This document shows positions 8,531-16,839 of a DNA stretch of 64,000 nucleotides, piece by piece (the first letter of the stretch is position 1; every line of letters begins with the position of its first letter). The notes under the pieces are model-generated. The model searched no databases and had not been told where the DNA came from. It saw only the letters and a program-made list of their open reading frames with translations. The position numbers were made by a program, and so were the translations under genes. Source of the DNA: JBCCDY01 sp039030555. GTDB lineage: Bacteria > Bacteroidota > Bacteroidia > Cytophagales > Cyclobacteriaceae. Location: the NCBI GenBank assembly GCA_039030555.1, contig JBCCDY010000001.1, forward strand, positions 434,001 to 498,000, written 5' to 3'.

Positions 8531-9754
8531 CTAAAGCTTTTCGCAAACAATTATTATACGCTTATTGCCACTAAGCGTAGTTGCAAACAGGTATTGATCT
8601 CCACCATCCCTTAGTTTAAGTTTTGCTTTCAATTGCTCAGACGTTAAAGGAAAATTCCGTGTTGAAACATTAACCTTATCCGTTGAAAGTAATTTGCCCA
8701 CGTCTTTTTTGCTTGCTTGGGAATATCCTTTGATTTTGAAAACCCTACCAGGGAAATCAGTATGCAATGCCTTACTCGTATAGAGGTGTGAGTTCAAACT
8801 GATTTTGGACAAATCAAATTTTGAGGCAATGGATTTAAAAGCACCTCCTTTTAGAATAGAAGAGTTCGGCTCATACAAGAATAACTCATTTTCTAGTGAA
8901 GTGTACGGAACGGTGTCTATCGACTCCTCGTGTTTAAAAGTAAACTCATAATGATTCTGGCTTGATTCGAGGTTTACACACCTTAAGCTTGCTTCCCCCA
9001 TAAAGCTGTTTTCTAAAAAATACAGCACCTCCTTACATTCATTTCTTACAGAAACAATGTGTACCTCTTTTACAAAACCCAACTCTTTAATGCTCTTCTT
9101 TATATCAAGCAGGGGTGAGGTCTTGATCAAAAGATGATCACAAATACGAAAAATGCCGGGAATGAGTTCTCTGATATTCGGTGAGCAATCTTCGAAGGAG
9201 AAGACCTTTTTCTGCTCTTTTCGCCTTGAAGGGTCTATATAAATAAGATCTATCGGCAAATCAGAAAAATGATCTACAAAACCTTCAGCCTTACCATTAA
9301 CAAATTTAACGTTCTTTAATCCAAGTGCCTGAATATTATGTTTTGAGAGTTCGAGTAAGTCTTCATCAGGTTCAATAAAATATGACCTTTTACTTTTTCT
9401 GCTCAAGAAGGAAAAATCAATGGCTGAACCTCCGGTTAGGTCAATGAGGGATAAAGGCTGCCAATTAGAAAACTTGTACGCAGCTGTAGGCTCTGAAGAA
9501 GATTGTTCCAGATTTAGAGGAGGAGGAAAAACGATATCAGGATTAGCAAACCAAGATGGGAGTTTTGTTTTGGCTTTTCTTTTAGAAATGATTTGGTCAG
9601 CTAGGTACGGGAATGGTATTTCCGAAAACGGATTTTTCGAAAGAAGAAGCTCCGGAATATCGACATTTAAATTGTCGTTGATGAACTTCTGAACTTTCGG
9701 TTTTAAAATGCTTTCTATCAACACCTTAGATATTAAAGGAATGATAAAAGACAT
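8531..9754 (-). CDS. SAM-dependent methyltransferase of the PG_1098 / THUMP-like family
   Basis: This 407-residue protein contains a class I methyltransferase core: IDLTGGSAIDFSFLS near residue 100 as the SAM-binding loop, and DLIYIDPSRR near residue 168 in the position of the substrate-side motif IV. A helical N-terminal domain precedes it, and a C-terminal ferredoxin/THUMP-like region follows, with conserved charged and aromatic residues up to the final KLRDGGDQYLFATTLSG. This domain order is typical of a Bacteroidota-wide family thought to modify RNA; the target is not known. It is probably transcribed together with or just downstream of asd, 31 bases away on the same strand. Confidence 0.85.
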   Translation of the reverse strand: MSFIIPLISKVLIESILKPKVQKFINDNLNVDIPELLLSKNPFSEIPFPYLADQIISKRKAKTKLPSWFANPDIVFPPPLNLEQSSSEPTAAYKFSNWQPLSLIDLTGGSAIDFSFLSRKSKRSYFIEPDEDLLELSKHNIQALGLKNVKFVNGKAEGFVDHFSDLPIDLIYIDPSRRKEQKKVFSFEDCSPNIRELIPGIFRICDHLLIKTSPLLDIKKSIKELGFVKEVHIVSVRNECKEVLYFLENSFMGEASLRCVNLESSQNHYEFTFKHEESIDTVPYTSLENELFLYEPNSSILKGGAFKSIASKFDLSKISLNSHLYTSKALHTDFPGRVFKIKGYSQASKKDVGKLLSTDKVNVSTRNFPLTSEQLKAKLKLRDGGDQYLFATTLSGNKRIIIVCEKL

Positions 9755-9785
9755 TAGGAGGCTTCATTGATCTAATATCTAACTC

Positions 9786-10778
9786 CTAATAGACTAAACT
9801 ATGCTGAGCCATATATTCTGCAATCTGAACAGCGTTGGTTGCAGCTCCTTTTCTTAAGTTATCTGCAACAATCCAGAGATTCAGCGTTTTTGGCTGAGTT
9901 TCATCCCTTCTTATTCTACCTACAAATACTTCATCACGATTGTGAGAGTCTTTAGGCATCGGGTACTTATTATTTTCAGGTTCGTCAATAACCAAAACAC
10001 CTTCCGTTTCAGATAGAATTTGCTTTACCTCTTCGAGCTCAAATTCATTTTCAAATTCAACGTTCACAGCCTCCGAATGACCACCTACCGTTGGTATTCT
10101 CACACAAGTGGCCGAAACCTCAACGGACTCATCGCCAAGAATTTTTTTGGTTTCATTAACCATCTTCATTTCTTCCTTGGTATACCCATTTTCAAGAAAT
10201 ACGTCAATGTGTGGTAATGCATTCATATCGATAGCATGAGGATAAGCCATTTCTGCTTCCCGTCCTTCTCTCTCGGCCATCAGTTGATCCACGGCTTTTT
10301 TACCAGATCCAGTTACAGACTGATAAGTGGAAACAATGATTCTCCTAATTTTATATTTCTGATGTAGCGGATTTAAGGCAACAACCATTTGAATCGTTGA
10401 GCAATTAGGGTTAGCAATGATCCTATCGTCAATTCGAAGATTTTCCGCATTTATTTCCGGTACTACCAACTTCACTTTTTCATGCATTCTCCATGCAGAA
10501 GAATTATCAACTACGATCGTTCCAGCCTCGGCGAACTTAGGGGCATACTCCAAAGAGGTTGAGCCACCTGCTGAAAAAATGGCTATCTGAGGCTCTTGAT
10601 TCAAAGCTTCTTCTATACTAACAACCGGAATGGATTTATTTTTAAATGTTATTGATTTTCCTTTAGATCGCTCTGAGGCGACGGGTATTAATTCTTCTAA
10701 TGGAAAATTTCTATCCTCCAACAATCGTATAATTTCGGTACCTACTAAGCCAGTGGCTCCAACAACCGCTACTTTCAT
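9786..10778 (-). CDS. asd: Aspartate-semialdehyde dehydrogenase
   Basis: This 330-residue protein has the normal family length. The N-terminal NADP-binding GATGLVG is at residues 7-13. The catalytic Cys126 lies in NPNCSTIQ and the acid/base His234 in RIPTVGGHSEAVNV. It reduces aspartyl phosphate to aspartate semialdehyde on the route to lysine/diaminopimelate, threonine and methionine. It is transcribed away from the lamin-tail gene; 88 bases separate the two start codons. Confidence 0.96.
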   Translation of the reverse strand: MKVAVVGATGLVGTEIIRLLEDRNFPLEELIPVASERSKGKSITFKNKSIPVVSIEEALNQEPQIAIFSAGGSTSLEYAPKFAEAGTIVVDNSSAWRMHEKVKLVVPEINAENLRIDDRIIANPNCSTIQMVVALNPLHQKYKIRRIIVSTYQSVTGSGKKAVDQLMAEREGREAEMAYPHAIDMNALPHIDVFLENGYTKEEMKMVNETKKILGDESVEVSATCVRIPTVGGHSEAVNVEFENEFELEEVKQILSETEGVLVIDEPENNKYPMPKDSHNRDEVFVGRIRRDETQPKTLNLWIVADNLRKGAATNAVQIAEYMAQHSLVY

Positions 10779-10866
10779 CTTTATTATTTTACTAATCGTT
10801 TAGAATGAACACACATTAACCCTAAAAAAGTTTAACTTATTTTTTAACAACCAGCTTTTTACAAAA

Positions 10867-13800
10867 ATGACTAAAAAAATTCTGATTGCCGCGCTGGTAA
10901 TGGGAATCTTCTCGTCTAAACTCTTAGCGCAAAACCCATTTAGAGCCGTCACTATTAATGAGGTTATGGCCGACCCTAATCCAGTTATTGGATTACCAGA
11001 AGTTGAATATGTAGAGATCTTTAATAGTACAGACGAAACCATTGAACTGGAAGGGTGGTTTTTAGTCGGCGCTACACCTAATGGACAATCCTTTGCATCT
11101 TTTTTACTAGTACCCGGCGGGTTTCTTATACTTACCGATGACGGAAACGTTGGTGCTTTTCCTGATGTTGACGTCATTCCATGGGGTACATCAGGGGCGT
11201 TGACGAATTCAGGGGAAACGCTAATCCTTCAAGATAACTTAGGGAATACCATAGATTCACTGATTTATTCAAGCTCTTCAGGAGGCCGTTCCTTTGAACA
11301 AATAGACCCCACTCTTGAAGTATTTACCCCAGCTAATTATATGTTGAGTGAAAGCCCTAACGGTGGAACTCCAGGTTTTCAAAATTCAGTTTTTGAAATA
11401 GATACTGATGCGCCGGACCTTGTTTCTGTACTTGTGAATTCTCAGTCCCAATTAGAGCTACTTTTTTCCGAACCTATAGACGAAAGCTCAGGAATAAACT
11501 CTGCTAATTATATAGTCAATAATGGTTTCGGAAACCCGGACGAAGTCTTAATTCAGGAGGAAAACACGGTGCTTTTAAACTTTGATAATGTCTTTCAGGA
11601 TCAAATAGAGAACATTTTGACGGTTAATTCTATTCAAGACCTAAGCGGAAATGTACTTAACCAGCAAGAAATTGCTTTTACATATTTTGAACCATTCGCA
11701 CCAAACTTCAGGGATATTGTCATTAATGAAATCATGGCAGATCCTTCCGGCGAGCGGAGCCTGCCAGCAATAGAATATATGGAGTTGTTTAATGCATCAA
11801 ATCGATCTATAGATTTAGCGGGTTGGCGTATTGAAGGTGTAACTCCGTCGGACAGCGAGTTAGAATCATTTATTCTGAATCCCAGTAGCTACGTTGTTTT
11901 GGTTGAAAGCGGTTCCGAAAGCTTATTTGATCTGGATAATGTCATTTCATGGGGAGGTCTTGGAGCACTTACAAATTCAGGGGAAACGTTAACGCTTGTA
12001 AGCCCAAATGGAATTCGAGTGGATTCTGTTGTTTATACAAATGCCCAAGACGGCATCTCTTTTGAACAGGCCAACCCATTCCTTTTATGTTCTGATTTCG
12101 AATTCAATTTTTCTTTAAGTGAGAGTGAATTCGGAGGCACACCAGGTGCAGAAAACAGTTTGTTTAATACAATACCTGATGCAAACGAACCTGAGCTTGA
12201 GCAATTACTATTGGAAACACCATCTCAACTACTCCTTGAATTCAATGAACCAATGGATATCAATTCAATTTTAGATGAAGACAATTATGTTACGACTTTA
12301 TCTGTAATCGATATTGAGCTCATAAATATCAGGACCATCAGAATTCGATTCGTTAGCGAGTTGAGTCGGGAGGAATTATCAACTATTACAATAGAGCGTG
12401 TTAGTGATTGCAGCGGAAATGAAATTACTTCTGAAGATTTTATTTTCGGGCTTCCCTCATCTCCTTCATTTTTAGATTTATTGATCACCGAAATTATGGC
12501 TGATCCGGGATTATCCGATTCGGACCTTCCGGATGCGGAATATTTAGAGATCGTTAATAAAAGCAGTTCTATTATTTCTTTAGAAAACGTCGCCTTGGCC
12601 GATGCTATATCAAGTGCAGAGCTTCCGAATATAAACCTATTACCTATGGAGCGGATTATACTCTCTTCAACTTCTAACATAGAGGCTTTTTCTCTTTTTG
12701 GAAACGTCATTGGTGTTTCGGGTTTTCCATCTCTAAATAATTCAGGAGATCAAATCAGTCTTGCTTTTGAAGATGAAATTATTCATTCTGTTAGCTACAA
12801 TATCAATTGGTATGATGACCTTATCCGTTCTCAGGGAGGGTTTTCATTAGAAATGATTGATGAAAACAATCCATGTGGAGAGGACGCCAACTGGACTTCA
12901 AGTTTAAATGATAATGGCGGTACTCCAGGAATGGAAAACGCTGTTAATGAACCCAATCCAGATTCCATGTCACCAAAACTTTTGGGAGTGGTGCCTACAA
13001 GTTTTTCGTCCATAGAATTGCGATTTAACGAAATCATTGACCCTCAAATATCTGTTGACCTAATTGAACTAAGCGACAATTTGGTGATTGATTCAATAGT
13101 TCCCTCTAACACTTTGAGCAACAGACTGAATATTGGCATAAGCCCGGAGTTAGAGGAGTCAAGAACATACGAATTGACCATAAATGATGTTGAAGATTGT
13201 GTTGGAAACCTTTCGAATCGCACAGAAGCATTTGAATTTTTCATTCCGGAACAGTCGGATACTTCTGATGTGCTTTTGAGCGAAGTTTTATTCAACCCAA
13301 GGGACGGCGGTGTTGATTATGTTGAGATTTTCAATAACTCTAACAAAAGATTCAATATCAATAGCTGGATGTTAGCAGATACACTAGGTGAGGATGAGCA
13401 ACTCATCACAGACCGTAATATTATCTTTGAGCCTTTTCAGTATTTACTTCTAACAGAAAGCATTAACTCAACTATAAACCAGTATCCAAGAGGCAATCGG
13501 GAACGCTTTATAGAAGTTAGCCAGTTGCCTTCATTACCCAATATGGAAGGTTCAGTTTCAATTATCGATAGCTCAGGAACAGAGATTGATTTCTTTAGGT
13601 ATGATGAAGACTTTCATTCTGAAATCATTAATAATGTCGATGGTGTAGCTTTGGAAAGAATTTCTTTTGAGTCAGAAACCAATACTTCTTCCAACTGGAC
13701 TTCTTCAGTGGAGAGTGAATTTTTTGGAACACCTGGAAAAAGAAATGCTCAATCTTTTGAGCCTACATCTTCTGGAAATACAATTGAATTGCTCATTAAC

Positions 13801-14109
13801 GATGATCAGAGCAGAAAACAGAGTGTTTTCGACCCTTTCAACGGAGAAGAGATCAAGATAAATTACAATTTTTCAACCCCTGGGAATGTTGTGACCGTCT
13901 CTATATACGATTCCAATGGGCGAAGAATTAGGGATCTTGTTCAGAACCAAAGCGTAGGAACAAATGGCTTCTTTGAGCCTTGGGATGGGACAAACAATGA
14001 AGGCTCATTGGCTAGAATTGGCTATTATGTCATTTTAACAGAGATTTTTAATACGAACGGTGAAGTTACTTCCATTAAGAGCCCAGTAGTTGTTGCCACA
14101 AGATTTTAA
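10867..14109 (+). CDS. Secreted multi-domain lamin-tail-domain protein
   Basis: This 1080-residue exported protein has the signal peptide MTKKILIAALVMGIFSSKLLAQ. Lamin-tail (LTD) domains recur, each opening with a version of 'INEVMADP...EYVEIFN', at about residues 28, 285, 540 and 805. Between them lie bacterial Ig-like segments (for example 'LELLFSEPIDESS' near 196, repeated near 455 and 715). The last roughly 90 residues form a FlgD-like Ig domain ('VSIYDSNGRRIRDL...WDGTNNEG'). Proteins of this type are surface or secreted adhesive scaffolds in Bacteroidota, and LTDs are often found beside nucleases or phosphatases, though no enzyme domain is visible here. It appears to be a single-gene unit. 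Confidence 0.88.
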   Translation: MTKKILIAALVMGIFSSKLLAQNPFRAVTINEVMADPNPVIGLPEVEYVEIFNSTDETIELEGWFLVGATPNGQSFASFLLVPGGFLILTDDGNVGAFPDVDVIPWGTSGALTNSGETLILQDNLGNTIDSLIYSSSSGGRSFEQIDPTLEVFTPANYMLSESPNGGTPGFQNSVFEIDTDAPDLVSVLVNSQSQLELLFSEPIDESSGINSANYIVNNGFGNPDEVLIQEENTVLLNFDNVFQDQIENILTVNSIQDLSGNVLNQQEIAFTYFEPFAPNFRDIVINEIMADPSGERSLPAIEYMELFNASNRSIDLAGWRIEGVTPSDSELESFILNPSSYVVLVESGSESLFDLDNVISWGGLGALTNSGETLTLVSPNGIRVDSVVYTNAQDGISFEQANPFLLCSDFEFNFSLSESEFGGTPGAENSLFNTIPDANEPELEQLLLETPSQLLLEFNEPMDINSILDEDNYVTTLSVIDIELINIRTIRIRFVSELSREELSTITIERVSDCSGNEITSEDFIFGLPSSPSFLDLLITEIMADPGLSDSDLPDAEYLEIVNKSSSIISLENVALADAISSAELPNINLLPMERIILSSTSNIEAFSLFGNVIGVSGFPSLNNSGDQISLAFEDEIIHSVSYNINWYDDLIRSQGGFSLEMIDENNPCGEDANWTSSLNDNGGTPGMENAVNEPNPDSMSPKLLGVVPTSFSSIELRFNEIIDPQISVDLIELSDNLVIDSIVPSNTLSNRLNIGISPELEESRTYELTINDVEDCVGNLSNRTEAFEFFIPEQSDTSDVLLSEVLFNPRDGGVDYVEIFNNSNKRFNINSWMLADTLGEDEQLITDRNIIFEPFQYLLLTESINSTINQYPRGNRERFIEVSQLPSLPNMEGSVSIIDSSGTEIDFFRYDEDFHSEIINNVDGVALERISFESETNTSSNWTSSVESEFFGTPGKRNAQSFEPTSSGNTIELLINDDQSRKQSVFDPFNGEEIKINYNFSTPGNVVTVSIYDSNGRRIRDLVQNQSVGTNGFFEPWDGTNNEGSLARIGYYVILTEIFNTNGEVTSIKSPVVVATRF

Positions 14110-14225
14110 TGCTATTAAATCTTTATTCTGTTTATATAAATACTTGGAATAGTAATATAATCTCGAAAACAAGTGGTACTATTTATGCGTATCTTTAAGG
14201 TACAGTAGACACTAACAACCAAATA

Positions 14226-14387
14226 ATGAATTGCGTAATTGACAACGTAATAAGTACGTACCTTCCGAAAGGAAAGAAGTTGGATGTAATAAAGAGGTAT
14301 TTACAGATGAAATATCGAATTAACGTAGATATGGCATCTCTAAAGGAAAGGATTCGGGCGAAACGTATGAATTTTGAAATGAGTTAG
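14226..14387 (+). CDS. Small hypothetical protein, 53 residues
   Basis: An ATG-initiated frame encodes 53 residues beginning MNCVIDNVISTYLPKGKK and ending in a basic stretch (ERIRAKRMNFEMS). The product is helical-looking and rich in Lys/Arg. A TATCTTTA box about 30 bases upstream resembles the Bacteroidota -7 element. No family was recognised. The 493-base gap between the lamin-tail gene and the DksA-like gene contains nothing else convincing. It could be a regulatory small protein or a chance frame. Confidence 0.4.
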   Translation: MNCVIDNVISTYLPKGKKLDVIKRYLQMKYRINVDMASLKERIRAKRMNFEMS

Positions 14388-14602
14388 TAAGACTCAAAGA
14401 AAATTTAGCTAATCCCATATAATCCTATTTCTCCTACATTCTTCAGTAGCATTTAGCTTAGCTATAATGCGAGGTAAATTATTGTGTTTGCAGAATAAAA
14501 CGCTCTTTACAATTAATTAGAGCAATCTCATCTACTTCCCACCTTAAATTTTATCTTTACCCAGATTTTTTAAAAAAGTGTTCAACTAAATTTTTATTAA
14601 TC

Positions 14603-14989
14603 ATGGGTCAGGAAGAAAAAACAAGATATTCAGACGAAGAGCTTAAAGAGTTTGAAAGCATCATCGTGAGTAAATTAGAAAATGCCCAAAAGGAACTCTC
14701 TTACATAAAAGGCTCCTTAACAAAAAATGCTTCCGAAGATATCGATAATACCTACGGCAATGTCAAAACCCTTGAAGACGGCGCCGATACCGCTGAAAAG
14801 GAAAATCTAAATCAATTAGCCGCAAGACAACAGAAATTCATTAAAAACCTGGAAAATGCTTTGATCCGGATTAAAAATGGAACTTATGGTGTTTGTGTAG
14901 ATACAGGTAAATTGATCAATAAAGAACGTTTGAAGGCAGTTCCACATACAATGCATTCCATAGAAGCCAAGCTCAAGCAAAACAGTTAA
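14603..14989 (+). CDS. DksA/TraR-like protein with degenerate zinc finger
   Basis: This 128-residue protein has the DksA/TraR outline: an N-terminal coiled coil (residues about 10-100) and the linker IKNGTYGVCVDTGKLINKERLKAVPHT. In true DksA four cysteines bind zinc here, but this copy keeps only one (in GVCVDTG), the other positions being Thr/Leu/His. Such Cys-poor relatives are common in Bacteroidota. DksA relatives act in the RNA polymerase secondary channel; whether this one does is inferred. Its stop codon is one base before the TTG start of scpB, so the two are co-transcribed. Confidence 0.85.
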   Translation: MGQEEKTRYSDEELKEFESIIVSKLENAQKELSYIKGSLTKNASEDIDNTYGNVKTLEDGADTAEKENLNQLAARQQKFIKNLENALIRIKNGTYGVCVDTGKLINKERLKAVPHTMHSIEAKLKQNS

Positions 14990-14990
14990 T

Positions 14991-15554
14991 TTGGATTTCC
15001 TTCAGCACCATATAGAGGCGCTGGTTTTTTGTTCTGCTTCTCCAATTAAGTTAGAAGAGATCAAAAAATGCCTGGAAGAAATGTTCGAAACCGAGGTCTC
15101 CCTTGAAGACATTCAAGAAGCCATAAACTCATTAATTGAAAAATTCCGATCTGAGCACTTTTCTTTTGAAGTGGTGCATCTGGCTGGAGGCTATCAGTTT
15201 TTGACGAAACCTGCATATCAGTCCAGTATTTCGATCTTACTTAAACAACAATCCAAGCGAAGACTATCAACATCGGCTTTAGAGACACTTTCCATTATTG
15301 CTTACAAGCAGCCCATTACGAAATCACAAGTAGAACAGATTAGGGGAGTCAACTGCGATTATGCTGTTCAAAAACTACTGGAAAAAGAATTACTCGAAAT
15401 CAAAGGCAAAGCTGATAGTGTTGGGAAGCCTATGCTTTATGGAACGAGTCAGCAATTCATGGAATACTTTGGCATAAACTCTCTGGCGGACTTACCTACA
15501 CCAAAGGAATTTCTTGCTGAGACAGAAAACATTATAGGAGACGAAAAGGAATAA
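14991..15554 (+). CDS. scpB: Segregation and condensation protein B
   Basis: This 187-residue ScpB has the conserved beginning HHIEALVFCSASPIKLEEI. The second winged-helix domain contains the signature TSALETLSIIAYKQPITKSQVEQIRGV near residue 100. ScpB binds ScpA and the SMC kinesin-like ATPase to condense and segregate chromosomes. No ATG fits the conserved N-terminus, so TTG at 14991, immediately after the preceding stop, is the likely start. ScpA is not in this window. The end abuts the convergent DJ-1-like gene. Confidence 0.93.
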   Translation: MDFLQHHIEALVFCSASPIKLEEIKKCLEEMFETEVSLEDIQEAINSLIEKFRSEHFSFEVVHLAGGYQFLTKPAYQSSISILLKQQSKRRLSTSALETLSIIAYKQPITKSQVEQIRGVNCDYAVQKLLEKELLEIKGKADSVGKPMLYGTSQQFMEYFGINSLADLPTPKEFLAETENIIGDEKE

Positions 15555-15555
15555 G

Positions 15556-16293
15556 TTAATTAGTGCTAATTTTGTACTTATAATTTTTTAGATCCCAATC
15601 GATTACCAGACCCTTACCAATTCCAATAGTCTTCTCTTTTCCGTACAATACCTCACAAAGGTAAAGTGCCACATCATAGGATTTAGCACCGCCTGCAGAG
15701 GTCAAGAGATTTTGATCATGAACAAAGCTTACATCTTCAATAATTTCTAACTCTGGAAACATCTTTTTATACTTTGGAACATCAGAGGGAAAGGTTGTTG
15801 AAATTTTTCCGTTTACAAGGCCGGCTTCTGCCAGCACAAATGCACCATCGCAAAGAGATATTGTGTACATAGCTTTTTTACCAACACTTTTCACAAAATT
15901 GATCAACTCAGCGTTATTCAGGTCGGAATCCATACTATGCTCAGCACTTGGAACGACAAGGATATCGATATCCGGGAGGCTCTCTGACAGAAAATGGTAA
16001 TCGGGAAGTATACGAATACCTTCAAAGGAAGTTATAATAGTATCTTTTGGAGCAACGGTAAATACATTTATTCCTTTTTCAACATGATAAATAGTATGCT
16101 GAAAAATATCATAAGGAGCCATTAATTCAGAATTGTAAACACCATCCACAATTAAGAATGCAGCGTTTAACTCCTTTTGAGGTCTTAAAGGCTCAATGAT
16201 AACATTATCGGATCTCACACCCGATACCTCTTGTTTTTTAGTGCACGAAATCAACAAAACATATGCTATTGTATGAAGTAGAATCCGGTTCAT
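15556..16293 (-). CDS. DJ-1/PfpI-family lipoprotein
   Basis: This 245-residue protein begins with a lipoprotein signal (lipobox VLLISC, Cys17), so it should be anchored in a membrane outside the cytoplasm. The mature part is a class I glutamine-amidotransferase-like DJ-1/PfpI domain with the nucleophile-elbow Cys148 in TISLCDGAFVLAEAGL. It is most like the ligand-binding N-terminal domains of GlxA/FtrA-type AraC regulators, but no DNA-binding domain follows. The reaction is unknown. Export of this normally cytoplasmic fold is unusual, though seen in Bacteroidota. Confidence 0.82.
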   Translation of the reverse strand: MNRILLHTIAYVLLISCTKKQEVSGVRSDNVIIEPLRPQKELNAAFLIVDGVYNSELMAPYDIFQHTIYHVEKGINVFTVAPKDTIITSFEGIRILPDYHFLSESLPDIDILVVPSAEHSMDSDLNNAELINFVKSVGKKAMYTISLCDGAFVLAEAGLVNGKISTTFPSDVPKYKKMFPELEIIEDVSFVHDQNLLTSAGGAKSYDVALYLCEVLYGKEKTIGIGKGLVIDWDLKNYKYKISTN

Positions 16294-16342
16294 TCTTATG
16301 AATTAATTATGTAGTATTATTCTGAATCATTACAATCTACAA

Positions 16343-16726
16343 ATGAATAGACAGAACATTTCCTCAGGAGCTAAATGGGAAGACATAGTTGGGTACTCAA
16401 GAGCTGTTAAAGTTGGAAACATTGTAGAGGTTACAGGAACGGTATCTTTAAAGGAGGGTAAACCTTTTGGGGTTGATGACCCTTTCGCCCAGACTGTCCG
16501 GGCAATCGAGATTATCGAGGAGACGCTTTCAAAAGCAGGATCGAAACTCTCGGATGTGATCAGGACCAGGATTTACGTTACTGATATTAGTCAATGGGAG
16601 GAGATCGGGAAAGCTCATAGTCAGTTCTTTGCTGAAATTAAACCAGCAACTTCTATGGTGGAGGTTAGTGCATTGATTAGCCCGGAGTTTTTGGTGGAAA
16701 TTGAAGCTTCTGCCATAATTTCTTAA
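16343..16726 (+). CDS. RidA-family protein (YjgF/UK114)
   Basis: This 127-residue protein has the single-domain RidA fold and length. It has the GNIVEVTGTVS strand pair, the conserved Arg in VIRTRIYVTDI near residue 73, and the C-terminal SMVEVSALISPEFLVEIEA. RidA proteins deaminate reactive enamine/imine intermediates released by PLP enzymes. This sequence diverges from canonical RidA at the N-terminus (no 'AP.AIGPYSQ'), so it belongs to another YjgF subgroup and its substrate may differ. It is divergent from the DJ-1 gene, with 49 bases between the starts. Confidence 0.88.
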   Translation: MNRQNISSGAKWEDIVGYSRAVKVGNIVEVTGTVSLKEGKPFGVDDPFAQTVRAIEIIEETLSKAGSKLSDVIRTRIYVTDISQWEEIGKAHSQFFAEIKPATSMVEVSALISPEFLVEIEASAIIS

Positions 16727-16839
16727 GGCTTTAAATGACGACCACTCCCGGTTTCATGGAGTGCGGAAATGATTTTCAAACTCAGAACATCATTTTTACA
16801 TATGCAGGAATCTTAAAACTTTCCGTATAGTAGTACAAA

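Noticed and set aside
12285..12710. 141-codon minus-strand frame inside the lamin-tail gene
   Set aside because: It lies wholly within a well-supported coding sequence and its product has no recognisable features.
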